Assembly (NCBI GenBank): GCA_022701275.1
Contig: CP031740.1
Span: 2,677,001 to 2,741,000, forward strand
Origin: Microcoleus vaginatus PCC 9802
GTDB lineage: Bacteria; Cyanobacteriota; Cyanobacteriia; Cyanobacteriales; Microcoleaceae
DNA length: 64,000 nucleotides
Direction of reading: 5' to 3'
Shown here: positions 25,036 through 34,800 of the stretch, piece by piece
How the letters are laid out: every line of letters begins with the position of its first letter
How positions within the stretch are numbered: position 1 is the stretch's first letter
Position numbers and translations under genes: made by a program
Notes under the pieces: generated by a model
Databases searched by the model: none
The model's input: the letters and a program-made list of their open reading frames with translations, nothing else
Told to the model about the DNA's origin: nothing

Positions 25036-26979
25036 ATGACACAAAATCAAATAGAAGAAAATAAAGGCAACATATTAATTGTTGACGATACTCCAGAAAA
25101 TTTGCAAGTTTTATCAGCAACGCTGTCGGATCGCGGCTACAAAGTCCGCGGCGTAATTAACGGCAAAATGGCCATCAGAGCCGCGCGATCTGGTTCTCCC
25201 GATTTGATTTTGCTTGACATCAAAATGCCGGAAATGGACGGCTACGAAGTCTGCAGGCAGCTCAAGGCCGATCCGAAGACATCAGAAATTCCTGTTATTT
25301 TTATCAGCGCTTTAGATGAAGTATTGGACAAAGTAACCGCCTTTCAAGTAGGAGGGGTAGATTATGTCACAAAACCGTTTCATGTAGCAGAAGTTTTAGC
25401 GCGAATCGAACACCAAGTGACTATCCAAAGACTGAAAAAACAATTGCTCGATCGCAATAAAGAACTGCAAGAAGAAATAATAGAACGCAAAAAAGCCGAA
25501 GAAGCAGCGGCCGCTGCATCGCTCGCAAAAAGTCAATTCGTTGCCAACATGAGCCACGAATTGCGGACTCCCCTCAACGCCATCCTGGGTTTTACCCAAG
25601 TCATGAGCCGCGACTCTTTGCTCAGCCACGAAAATATCGAAAATCTCCGAATTATTAATCGCAGCGGTCAACATTTGCTGGAACTAATTAACGATGTTTT
25701 AGACTTGTCGAAAATAGAAGCAGGGATAATTGGCTTAGATGAACGCAGCTTTGACCTTTATCAACTCCTCGACACTCTCGAAGAAATGTTTCAAATCAAA
25801 GCTGAAACAAAAAAAATGCAACTGAGATTTTCCGTCCACACCAATGTTCCCCAATATATAAAAACTGACGAAAAAAAGCTGCGCGTCTGCTTAATTAACC
25901 TGCTGGGAAATGCCATGAAATTTACTCACGACGGGGGCCGTATCTGGCTGCGCGTGAGCGTGGAAAGCAACCAGCCGCAGCAGCCTGCAGAATCGGAAAG
26001 TCATCCTAACTCTACCTCAGTCGAACCGTTGTTAATTTTGTTTGAAGTTGAAGACACGGGAATTGGCATAGCAACACCAGAAATTGATACTTTATTTGAT
26101 GCTTTCGTCCAAACACAAGCTGGGAGAAAAGCGGCTGATGGTACGGGGTTGGGTTTGACAATTACTAAAAAATACGTGCAGATTATGGGCGGCAATATTT
26201 GGGTAAAAAGTGTTTTAGGTGAGGGAACCAGTTTTAAATTTAATATCCCAGTATTTGCGGCTATTTCGTCTGAAATAACAGTGGCGACATTGCAGCGGGT
26301 GATCGGACTAGAAGCAGATCAACCGGTTTATCGGATTTTAGCAGTTGACGACAATCAAGAAAATCGGCTGCTCCTGGTTAAATTGTTGCAACCAATTGGT
26401 TTTGAAGTCCGAGAAGCAGAAAATGGCTACCAAGCTGTTGAACTTTGGGAAAGTTGGCAGCCTCATTTAATTTGGCTGGATACGCGAATGCCGGTAATGG
26501 ACGGTTTTGAAGCTGTGCGACAAATTAGAGCTAAAGAGAAACAAACTCAGTGGCGAACTATAATTATTGCTCTGACTGCTAGCACTTTTGAGGAAAAAAA
26601 AGGCGAAGTTATCGCCGCAGGTTGCGACGATTTTGTGCGGAAACCTTTTCAAGAACAAATCCTCTTTGATAAGATGGCTTGCTACTTGGGAGTGCGCTAT
26701 CTTTATCAAGAGTTGCCCCGCCTCCCAGCCGGGGCTTTACGGCGTTATTGTGTGAGGGAAAAACCCGATTCATTTTTCGGAGGGCTGCTGGCTCAGATGC
26801 CTCAAAGCTGGGTGCAGGAACTCTACGATGCAGCTAATGATGTTAATGAAGAGCTGGCGATTCAACTTGTCGATCGCATCTGGGAAAGTCATCCAACTTT
26901 AGCTGATGCTTTAAAAGATTTGCTTGCCGATTATCGGCTCGACAAGATCATGGATTTAACTCAATCGAGTTTAAAATAA
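25036..26979 (+). CDS. Hybrid histidine kinase: REC-HisKA-HATPase-REC plus C-terminal helical domain
   Basis: 647 residues with no dedicated sensor domain, so the N-terminal receiver itself is likely the input. N-terminal receiver Asp61 in LLDIKMPEMDG; short coiled coil; HisKA His174 in MSHELRTPLNAILGF; HATPase with EDTGIGIA and GTGLGLTI; second receiver Asp482 in WLDTRMPVMDG. Residues about 575-647 form the helical module (WVQELYDAANDVNEELAIQL...) also seen in the 1052-residue kinase. The stop TAA abuts the next ATG (26979/26980), so it is co-translated with the following kinase. A role as phosphorelay hub is inferred from the architecture. Confidence 0.92.
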   Translation: MTQNQIEENKGNILIVDDTPENLQVLSATLSDRGYKVRGVINGKMAIRAARSGSPDLILLDIKMPEMDGYEVCRQLKADPKTSEIPVIFISALDEVLDKVTAFQVGGVDYVTKPFHVAEVLARIEHQVTIQRLKKQLLDRNKELQEEIIERKKAEEAAAAASLAKSQFVANMSHELRTPLNAILGFTQVMSRDSLLSHENIENLRIINRSGQHLLELINDVLDLSKIEAGIIGLDERSFDLYQLLDTLEEMFQIKAETKKMQLRFSVHTNVPQYIKTDEKKLRVCLINLLGNAMKFTHDGGRIWLRVSVESNQPQQPAESESHPNSTSVEPLLILFEVEDTGIGIATPEIDTLFDAFVQTQAGRKAADGTGLGLTITKKYVQIMGGNIWVKSVLGEGTSFKFNIPVFAAISSEITVATLQRVIGLEADQPVYRILAVDDNQENRLLLVKLLQPIGFEVREAENGYQAVELWESWQPHLIWLDTRMPVMDGFEAVRQIRAKEKQTQWRTIIIALTASTFEEKKGEVIAAGCDDFVRKPFQEQILFDKMACYLGVRYLYQELPRLPAGALRRYCVREKPDSFFGGLLAQMPQSWVQELYDAANDVNEELAIQLVDRIWESHPTLADALKDLLADYRLDKIMDLTQSSLK

Positions 26980-28887
26980 ATGGATAATAGCGAAATTAAA
27001 GTATTGGTGGTTGATGACCAACCGAGCAATCTGCGGTTCTTATCCAAACTACTAACATCCCAGGGATATCAAGTTTACCGAGCTATTTGCGGTCAACTGG
27101 CGTTGAATGTTGCGAGCACCCATTGCCCCGATTTAATTTTGCTCGACATTAGAATGCCGGAAATGAACGGTTATGAAGTTTGTCGGAGACTGAAAGCGAC
27201 ACCGGAAACCGAACAAATTCCGGTGATATTTTTAAGTGTATTAGATGAAATGAACGATAAATTACAAGCTTTTCGAGTAGGAGGGGCCGACTATATTACT
27301 AAACCATTTCAAGTAGAAGAAGTTTTAGCACGCATCGACAAGCAAGTCGGCTTGCAAAAACTGCAACAGCAATTAAAAGAACAAAATTATCAACTGCAAC
27401 AGTCGCAGTCGCTGCTTGCTAGCATATTAAATAGTTCCTTAGACTGTGTGGTGGCTTATTCTGCAGTCCGCAACAGTGAGGGAAATATTGTAGATTTCCA
27501 GTGGCTCTTGATCAACCCTGCTGCCGAAAAATTTTATGGTTTCCTATTAAATGAGATAGTTGGCAAGAATTTGTTAGCCAAAGTTTCCCAAGTTAGCAAT
27601 AACGGGTTATTTGATTTGTATGTTTCTGTAGTAGAAACAGGAGAAACTGTAGACCAAGAATTTTATTACGAACAGGAGGCAGATACAATTATTTGGCTGC
27701 ACATTGTGGCGGTCAAATTAAACGATGGTCTGGCAGTAACCTTTCGTAATATTACCGAGCGCAAACGAGCAGAAATTGCTCTACGAGACAGCGAAGAACG
27801 CTTCCGCGCGATATTCGAGCAAGCTGCGGTCGGCATAGCTAAAACCGCGCTTTGCGGTAAATTTATACGGGTAAATCCCGGCTTTTGTCAAATTGTTCGC
27901 TATGCACAATCCGAATTGCTACACCAAAACTGGGAGGCAATTACTCACCCCGATGACAGAGAAGCGGACAGAGAATACTTGCGCTCGCTGTTATCCGGGA
28001 AGATTCAAACTTTTTCTGTGGAAAAGCGGTTGCTATGTAAAGATGATGCTGTGCGCTGGGCAAATGTTACTGTTTCGGCAATGCGCGATGTCAAAGGGAC
28101 GCTGCAGTATTTGATTTGTGCGATCGAGGATATTTCCGAACGCAAGCTAGTACAAGAACTGCTGCAAGCGAGTTTAGACACTCAAACCCGCTACGCTCAA
28201 GAATTAACTCGTTCTAATGCCGAACTAGAACAGTTTGCTTACGTGGCTTCTCACGATTTGCAAGCGCCTTTGAGCACGATTGCCGGTTACGCTCAACTAT
28301 TAGAAAAACGCTTTCCCAACCAACTTGATGCCCAAGGGAATAAATTTATCCGCAATATTGTTAATTCTTGCGAGCGGATGCAGGCGCTGATTGATGACTT
28401 GCTGGAGTATTCGCGGGTCGGTCGCAGTCAGAAACCTTTTGAGATGATAGATTGCAATCAGGTTTTTGAGGATGCTTGTGCTAATTTGCATTTGGCCATC
28501 CGCGAGAATCAAGCTTCAGTTACGAGGGGGGATTTGCCCATGGTAAAAGGTGACTGTTTTCAACTGCTGCAACTGTTTCAAAATTTAATTGGTAACGCCA
28601 TTAAGTACCGCAGCAGTGAAGCGCCAGTGGTGCAGGTGGACGCTTCGCGTCAGGGGGATAGCTGGGTGTTTTCAGTGCAGGATAATGGTATTGGGATTGC
28701 CTCAGAGTACCATCCGCGAATTTTTCAGATTTTTCAGCGCTTGCACACCCAAAAACAGTATTCGGGAACTGGTATCGGTTTAGCGATTTGTCAAAGAATT
28801 GTCGATCGGCACGGCGGCAGCCTTTGGGTAGAATCAGAACCCAATCAAGGCTCGACTTTTTATTTTTCTATTCCTCTAACAAAGTGA
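26980..28887 (+). CDS. REC-PAS-PAS histidine kinase with Cph1-like HisKA
   Basis: 635 residues. N-terminal receiver Asp56 in LLDIRMPEMNG; PAS1 about 145-260; PAS2 about 265-390 (FRAIFEQAAVGIAKT). The HisKA box reads VASHDLQAPLSTIAGYAQLL with His425, the HDLQxPL variant typical of cyanobacterial phytochrome Cph1 and its relatives. HATPase follows (NLIGNAIKY; QDNGIGIA; GTGIGLAIC). It starts directly after the stop of the preceding kinase. A stand-alone Rcp1-like receiver lies about 490 bp downstream. Because Cph1-type kinases pair with Rcp1-type regulators, these two are a probable cognate pair (inference). No bilin-binding GAF is present here. Confidence 0.9.
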   Translation: MDNSEIKVLVVDDQPSNLRFLSKLLTSQGYQVYRAICGQLALNVASTHCPDLILLDIRMPEMNGYEVCRRLKATPETEQIPVIFLSVLDEMNDKLQAFRVGGADYITKPFQVEEVLARIDKQVGLQKLQQQLKEQNYQLQQSQSLLASILNSSLDCVVAYSAVRNSEGNIVDFQWLLINPAAEKFYGFLLNEIVGKNLLAKVSQVSNNGLFDLYVSVVETGETVDQEFYYEQEADTIIWLHIVAVKLNDGLAVTFRNITERKRAEIALRDSEERFRAIFEQAAVGIAKTALCGKFIRVNPGFCQIVRYAQSELLHQNWEAITHPDDREADREYLRSLLSGKIQTFSVEKRLLCKDDAVRWANVTVSAMRDVKGTLQYLICAIEDISERKLVQELLQASLDTQTRYAQELTRSNAELEQFAYVASHDLQAPLSTIAGYAQLLEKRFPNQLDAQGNKFIRNIVNSCERMQALIDDLLEYSRVGRSQKPFEMIDCNQVFEDACANLHLAIRENQASVTRGDLPMVKGDCFQLLQLFQNLIGNAIKYRSSEAPVVQVDASRQGDSWVFSVQDNGIGIASEYHPRIFQIFQRLHTQKQYSGTGIGLAICQRIVDRHGGSLWVESEPNQGSTFYFSIPLTK

Positions 28888-29373
28888 AGTCAGCAGTCCG
28901 CCTGAAGCAGTCACCCGTCCTTTACTTAAGCTTTAAATATCTTTATCTTTTCTTTACAAAAATGCTTATAAAGTGTAGCATATTCACTGATGACATGGAG
29001 CTAAAAATTTATCAATATAAATCTATTAGCTCTCTCCTTATACAACTTATAAATCAGCGGTGCGCGCAAGACTTGTTAATTTTTTTCAACTGTATCGAGA
29101 GCATCTTGCTTTGGGATGCAGTAGTTTCCCTCGTAGTTCGCGGACAAGGATTTGTGATGTGTTTGCAGTTTGCCGCTTCTCGCACAGACTGCCAAGTGAA
29201 ACAAGCATGATTCGCAAACCTTTGCAAATGGAGAAAAACTGTAAATTGCTGCAACACAATTTCAGTGTTGTCAGCCAGATTTACCGGATGATGGCAAGAG
29301 ATGCTTTGCAGGTACTCAGACACGGCTCAAAGTGCCGCAACCTCACAAAAGACGTTCGTAGTGAGGCAAAGCC
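28888..29373. other. Intergenic, no convincing gene (486 bp)
   Basis: Spacer between the Cph1-like kinase and the Rcp1-like receiver. A frame opens at GTG 29060 and ends at 29377 overlapping the next start (GTGA), but its composition (Arg/Ser/Cys-rich, no pattern) does not look like a protein. A GAGG ribosome-binding site lies just before the receiver start at 29374. Confidence 0.5.
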
Positions 29374-29826
29374 GTGAATTATAAAACGAAAAAATTTACT
29401 CTTTTAATAGCAAACGATGACGAGGATACGCGCTTTTTGATGAAGGAAGCACTGCGAGAAGTTCGATTAGCAATTACGAGTGAATTTGTGGAAAATGGAG
29501 AACAAGTGCTAGACTACTTGTATCGTCGTGGTCAATATTTTGCTAGCAGCAATTGGCATCAACCAGACTTGATACTTTTGGATCTAAATATGCCGAGGCT
29601 GGACGGGCGCGAAACACTAACTTCGATCAGATCTGACCCCCATTTGCAACAAATTCCGGTTGTAATGCTCACAACTTCCCACCGCAGAGGAGATATCTTG
29701 CTTTGCTACCGCTTGGGAGCCAATTCTTTCATATCCAAACCAGTCACTTTTGAAGGATTGCTTGAAGTAATGAAGACTTTATGTGAGTATTGGTTTGAAA
29801 TAGTTTCACTCCCGCCGGATATGTAA
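29374..29826 (+). CDS. Rcp1-like stand-alone response regulator
   Basis: 150 residues from GTG 29374, supported by GAGG about 10 bp upstream. Single receiver of the longer Rcp1 subtype: acidic pair in NDDEDTR, insertion YLYRRGQYFASSNWHQP before the phospho-acceptor strand, Asp70 in LLDLNMPRLDG, the MLTTSHRR switch Ser/Thr region and SFISKPVTFE with the conserved Lys. Rcp1 is the phosphate acceptor of phytochrome Cph1, and this subtype typically sits beside kinases with HDLQxPL HisKA boxes, as the gene upstream has. No DNA-binding output. Confidence 0.9.
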   Translation: MNYKTKKFTLLIANDDEDTRFLMKEALREVRLAITSEFVENGEQVLDYLYRRGQYFASSNWHQPDLILLDLNMPRLDGRETLTSIRSDPHLQQIPVVMLTTSHRRGDILLCYRLGANSFISKPVTFEGLLEVMKTLCEYWFEIVSLPPDM

Positions 29827-29864
29827 AGTTTAATGGAGGGCTAAATCCATAGTTTGAGTGTATA

Positions 29865-31616
29865 GTGAATTTGATAAGCCGAAATATTTGCCGATCGCAA
29901 GTATCGCTCTCAAAACAAAAAAGTTGCCTTCGACTCGCTCCGAACGCTATAGTTGTGTTAACACGTAACCAATGTCTGAAAATTTTGTTGGTTGAGGATG
30001 ACCTGGGAAATCCGACAATGATCGAAGACCTTCTAGGGTCATTCAGCGACTCTCTATTTCTTCTCCAAACTGTTAAGTCTCTGGAGATAGGAGTTGGGCG
30101 TCTGGAAGTAGACAAGTTTGACGCCGTACTATTAGATTTGTCAGGGTCAGACAGCTTGAGGGGAAGCGAGGATCTCGCAGTTTTGAAAGGGCGATGGCCC
30201 ACATTGCCAATTGTGGTGCTGACAGATATCAACGATGAAAATATGGCCCGGTCGGTATTGCGCTGGGGCGCTCAAGATTGTTTGGTAAAGGGAAGATTTC
30301 ACAGAACTCTGCTGGTGCGGGCAATCCATTACGCAATCGAACGCCAGCAAATCGAAGAACAATTGCGGCAGCAGGCTCTCCGACAGCGGCTGTTGGGCAA
30401 AATGATCGAACATATTCGATCGTCAATAGATCCGGCAAGCATTCTCCAAAATACCGTTGCAGAAGTGCGCCAATTTCTCCAAACAGACCGCGTTTTAATT
30501 TATCGCTGTCAGGATTGGGTGTCTCAATTGGACGGGGAAGAGCAAAAAGGTGCGATCGTCGCCGGTGACGGTTTGCCAGAAGGTTATATTGAAAACCAAA
30601 ATATTAGTGCTGCTTTGGCGGTGTCATGCTTTGTTTTAGTCGAATCCCAGTCGGTACAAGCAATAGCAGATGTCAGCACTGCCCCCTTGGCTGGCAGTTG
30701 CAAAGAATTGCTGGCAGATTGTGAAATTGCAGCAGTTATCAGCGTGCCAATTTGGCAATCAGGCGACTGGGAAACGGCAAAAGAAACACAAGAAGCCCCT
30801 GTTTGGGAAGGCGAAAAAAATCAAGATGCAGCAGAAAATTATATCTGGCAGCAGGCGAGTGGCAAACCGCAGGCGCAGGGTAAAAATTTGCCGGATTCGA
30901 TCGCAGAAAATGACAATAGTTTGTGGGGAATGCTGACAGCCTACAATTGCAGCGGTGTCAGGGAATGGCAGCAGTGGGAAATAGATTTTTTACAGCAGTT
31001 GGCAAATCAAGTGGCGATCGCGATCGAACAATCTCAACTTTACCGCAAGCTAGCAATAGCCAATCAAAAATTGCAGCAACTGGCAACTACTGACGGACTG
31101 ACTGGCATTGCCAATCGCCGCCAGTTTGATCGCGTTTTGAGCTTAGAGTGGCGCCGATTGGCAAGAGAGGAACTGCCGCTGTCTTTAATTATGTTTGACA
31201 TCGACTTTTTTAAACTTTACAACGAGTTTTATGGGCATCTCGGCGGGGACGATTGTTTGCGCCAAGTTGCCGGGGCGATGGCCAGAGGCACCAACCGGGC
31301 TGGGGATTTGACTGCCCGCTACGGTGGCGAAGAATTTGCCCTAGTGCTGCCGAACACCAGCGCCCAAGGGGCAAACGTTGTCGCCCGGAAAATTTGCGAC
31401 GGCATCGCCAGCTTGAAACTGCCCCACGCGCGATCGTCGATCGGGCCCTACGTTACCCTCAGTTGCGGCATTGCGACAGCGATTCCTTCTGCCCAGGAAT
31501 CTCCCAACACCCTAATTCGCAGCGCTGACAGCGCCCTTTATCAAGCCAAAACCGAAGGCAAAAATCGCATTTGTCACGCCAGCAGTAACTCGGAATCTTC
31601 CCCGATTTTTATGTAA
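29865..31616 (+). CDS. REC-GAF-GGDEF diguanylate cyclase
   Basis: 583 residues from GTG 29865; GTG 29955 (giving [16 protein letters not shown]) is an alternative start that would drop a poorly conserved 30-residue N-terminus. Receiver with Asp91 in VLLDLSGSD; GAF domain (about 185-400); GGDEF domain (about 415-575) with signature GGEEF at 487-491 and an RAGD inhibitory I-site five residues earlier. An active, product-inhibited cyclase making cyclic-di-GMP is expected. The GAF resembles the cyanobacteriochrome GAFs of the giant kinases at its start (EVRQFLQTDRVLIYR), but carries a polar insert of about 60 residues and lacks the Asp of the DXCF motif. It is the only obvious output enzyme in the signalling island. 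Confidence 0.9.
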   Translation: MNLISRNICRSQVSLSKQKSCLRLAPNAIVVLTRNQCLKILLVEDDLGNPTMIEDLLGSFSDSLFLLQTVKSLEIGVGRLEVDKFDAVLLDLSGSDSLRGSEDLAVLKGRWPTLPIVVLTDINDENMARSVLRWGAQDCLVKGRFHRTLLVRAIHYAIERQQIEEQLRQQALRQRLLGKMIEHIRSSIDPASILQNTVAEVRQFLQTDRVLIYRCQDWVSQLDGEEQKGAIVAGDGLPEGYIENQNISAALAVSCFVLVESQSVQAIADVSTAPLAGSCKELLADCEIAAVISVPIWQSGDWETAKETQEAPVWEGEKNQDAAENYIWQQASGKPQAQGKNLPDSIAENDNSLWGMLTAYNCSGVREWQQWEIDFLQQLANQVAIAIEQSQLYRKLAIANQKLQQLATTDGLTGIANRRQFDRVLSLEWRRLAREELPLSLIMFDIDFFKLYNEFYGHLGGDDCLRQVAGAMARGTNRAGDLTARYGGEEFALVLPNTSAQGANVVARKICDGIASLKLPHARSSIGPYVTLSCGIATAIPSAQESPNTLIRSADSALYQAKTEGKNRICHASSNSESSPIFM

Positions 31617-31722
31617 AAGTTGAAGGTAATTGGTAATTAGTAAGAACGTGTTTGATTTTTCACTCACAACTCACAACTCATATTGTTGACCTTTGCATCA
31701 GAATAATAATTTTCTGAGTGCA

Positions 31723-31776
31723 CTGCCAGCGGGATGCTATCGAGTGACCCAGAGCAAGGATAATGCTCGCTGGCAG
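31723..31776. terminator. Inverted repeat between convergent signalling genes
   Basis: CTGCCAGCG at 31723-31731 pairs with CGCTGGCAG at 31768-31776 (9 bp, 36-nt loop) midway between the ends of the cyclase (31616) and the 1678-residue kinase (31835). TTGGTAAT/ATTACCAA words flank it. Possible bidirectional terminator; the loop is long, so this is tentative. Confidence 0.4.
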
Positions 31777-31834
31777 GGTATAATTCCCATGTTACGGTAT
31801 TTGATATTACTCATTTCCGCTTCCCAATTTCCAA

Positions 31835-34800
31835 TTACCAATTGCTAATTTCTTGTCCCAAATTTGAATTCCTACCAGTTACATTCGGCCGCACGGGAAT
31901 TTCAATCAAAAACTCCGCTCCCTCACCCGGTGTCGAAATACAACTCAATCTGCCGCCGTGGCGATCGACGATAATCGAGTGAGAAATCGACAATCCCAAA
32001 CCCGTACCCTTGCCCACAGGTTTAGTCGTGAAAAACGGGTCAAACAGCCTCGATCGCACTGACTCCGGTATCCCCCGCCCGTTATCCGCAATGGATACCG
32101 CTACGAAGCCGGAAGCAGCCTGATAAGTGCGAATAGCGATCGTGCTGGGATGTCGATCGCACTCCTGGATCGGACGCTGCTTGTCTCGTTCTTCCAAAGC
32201 ATCGATCGCATTAATTAAAATATTCATAAATACCTGATTCAACTCGCCCGGAAAACATTCAATTTGTGGCAATAGTTGGTAATCTTTAACAATCTGAATT
32301 TCCCGATGACTGCTGTGAGATTTTAACCGATTTTGCAAAATCATCAAAGTGCTGTCCATTCCCTCGTGAATGTTAACCGACTTCCCAGCAGACTCGTCCA
32401 ATCGGGAAAAGTTACGCAATGATTTCACGATTTCGACAATTCGCTCGGTTCCTACTTGCATCGAATTAAACAATTTCGGGAAATCCTCAGCAATATAATC
32501 CAAGTCTATTTCATTAATTTTATCCAAGACTTGGGCTGGAGGATTAGGACAGTAATGCTGGTAAAATTTAATCAACTCCAGCAAATCTAAAGTGTAATTG
32601 CGAGCCGGACTGAGATTGCCGTGAATAAAGCTAACGGGGTTATTAATTTCGTGAGCAACACCAGCAACTAACTGACCCAAACTCACCATTTTTTCATTTT
32701 GAACGAGCTGAGCTTGAGTGGTTCTGAGTTTGTTAATAGCTGCTTCTAACTCTAGCGCTTTTGAACGTTCTCGCGCTTCCGATTCCTGCAAAGCTGACTC
32801 GGCTTGTTTGCGATCGGCAATTTCACTTTGTGCTTGCTCAAACAGCATCGATTGCTGGATCGCGATCGCCAACTGCACGCTAATTTGTTTGAGACACTCG
32901 ACCTCAATTTCCAGCCAGTGGCGGGGACCCGCGCACTCGTGAGCAATCAATAGCCCCCACAACTTCTCGCCTTGCAAAACTGGCACTACCAAATTAGCTC
33001 GCACCTGAAATTGACTTAATAAATTAATGTAGCACTCGGAAAGATCAGCTTGGTAAATATCATCGACAGCTACAGCACGACCGTGTTCGTAAGCAGAAGC
33101 ATAGCTGTCTTCAAAGCAGGAATCGTTAATAGTTATTCCCTGAATAGCCAGCCAATCTTGGCCCACCGACTCGACATTTACAAAACCGCTCCAATCGGGA
33201 TTAAACTGATAAATAACTGTCCGGTCTGTTTGTAAAAAGTGCCGTACTTCCGCAACAGTTTTTGTCAAAATTTCTTCTAAATTGAGAGAAGAGCGAATGC
33301 GTTCCAGCATTCCTACGACCAGGCGTTCTCGCTTTAATTGCTGGCGCAAGATAGCCTCGGCAAGTTTGCGAGCGCTAATATCTTCAATCACCCCAATTAC
33401 ATAGCTAGGTTCCCCAAACCCATCCCGCACTAAAGATACAGTCATATTAGTCCAAACAAATGAACCATCTTTGCGAATAAAGCGTTTCTCAAGGGAATAA
33501 TTAAAAATTTCCCCAGCTAACAGTCTGTCGCGCGACTCGACATCGGCTGCTACATCTTCGGGGTGAGAAATATCCCCAACATTTCGCGCTTTCAGTTCCA
33601 ATTCCGAGTATCCGACAATATTGCAAAAGCCTTGATTTGCATTCAAAAATTGACCGTCTGGCCACACTTTAACAATGCCGATCGCTGCTTGTTCAAATAC
33701 AGCTCGAAATCGCTGTTCACTTTCTTGCAAAGCAGTTTCGGCTTTTTTGCGATGGGTAATGTCCATTGCCGTGCCAAACAGCCGCACCACCTGACCAAAC
33801 TCATTTTTAACAGATTGTCCTTTAGCGTTAACGTGCCTGATTTCTCCTGATGGAAAATAGATGCGGTGGTCGATGTCGTAAGCTGTCCCTTCAGTCACTG
33901 CCTTTTGGACAACTTCTGCAAACCTTTCTTTGTCATCCGAATGAATTTGCTCGAAAAGTTCTTCCATTGTCGGTGGCAGATTCAATTCTCGACCGTAAAC
34001 TCGAAACAGTTCTTCCGACCAAGTAATAACTCCTGCCTCCCTATCGAATTCCCAATTGCCGATGCGGGCTATTTTTTGCGCTTCTTGTAACTGTTCGGCA
34101 AGTAGTTGTAGAGATGCGATCAACTGCGTTTTTTCCGCTTCTGCTGCAACGCGGGCACTGATATCTTTGTGAGTGCCTGTCATCCGCAACGGCCCGCCCC
34201 ATTCATCGTACTCGACTACCTTACCCATCGCCATAATCCACTGCCAATTTGCCGCTTTGTTGAGCATCCGAAATTCAACTTCATAGATATCAGTGCCACC
34301 TTCCAAATAGGAGTTTAAAGCTTCCATTACCTTCCCTCGGTCTTCGGGATGCAGCAAAGTTTCCCAACTTTTGAGGTTGTTTTCTATTTCTATTTCGGCG
34401 TAACCCAGCATTGATTTCCAATGAAAGTCGAAATAAGTTTCGCCAGTAGCTATATTCCAATCCCACAGCCCCAAAGAACTGGCTGAAACCGCCAACTGCA
34501 ATCGCTCTTGACTGAGTTTTAATGCCGATTCGGTGCGTTTTATTTCGGTGAGGTCGGCAATTATGGCTATCATTCCTATCGGTTGACTAGCGCTATCTTT
34601 AATGCAGTTAGCTCGCAATAAAGCTTCTCTACTATCGCCATTTTTACTCTTAATTTCTATTTCACTGTCCCAGGAAAAACCTTTCCGCAGCACCCTAAAT
34701 AACTTTCTCAAATCTTGAGATTTGGGGTACATTACTGCTGGGCCGCCGGCATTATTGAGGTCCTCCACTGTATAGCCGTAGCGCTGAATAAATGCTTGAT

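Noticed and set aside
29060..29377. 105-codon + frame ending in a GTGA overlap with the Rcp1-like gene
   Set aside because: The overlap looks like coupling, but the sequence is Arg/Ser/Cys-rich with no secondary-structure pattern or recognisable family; the receiver has its own GAGG ribosome-binding site.
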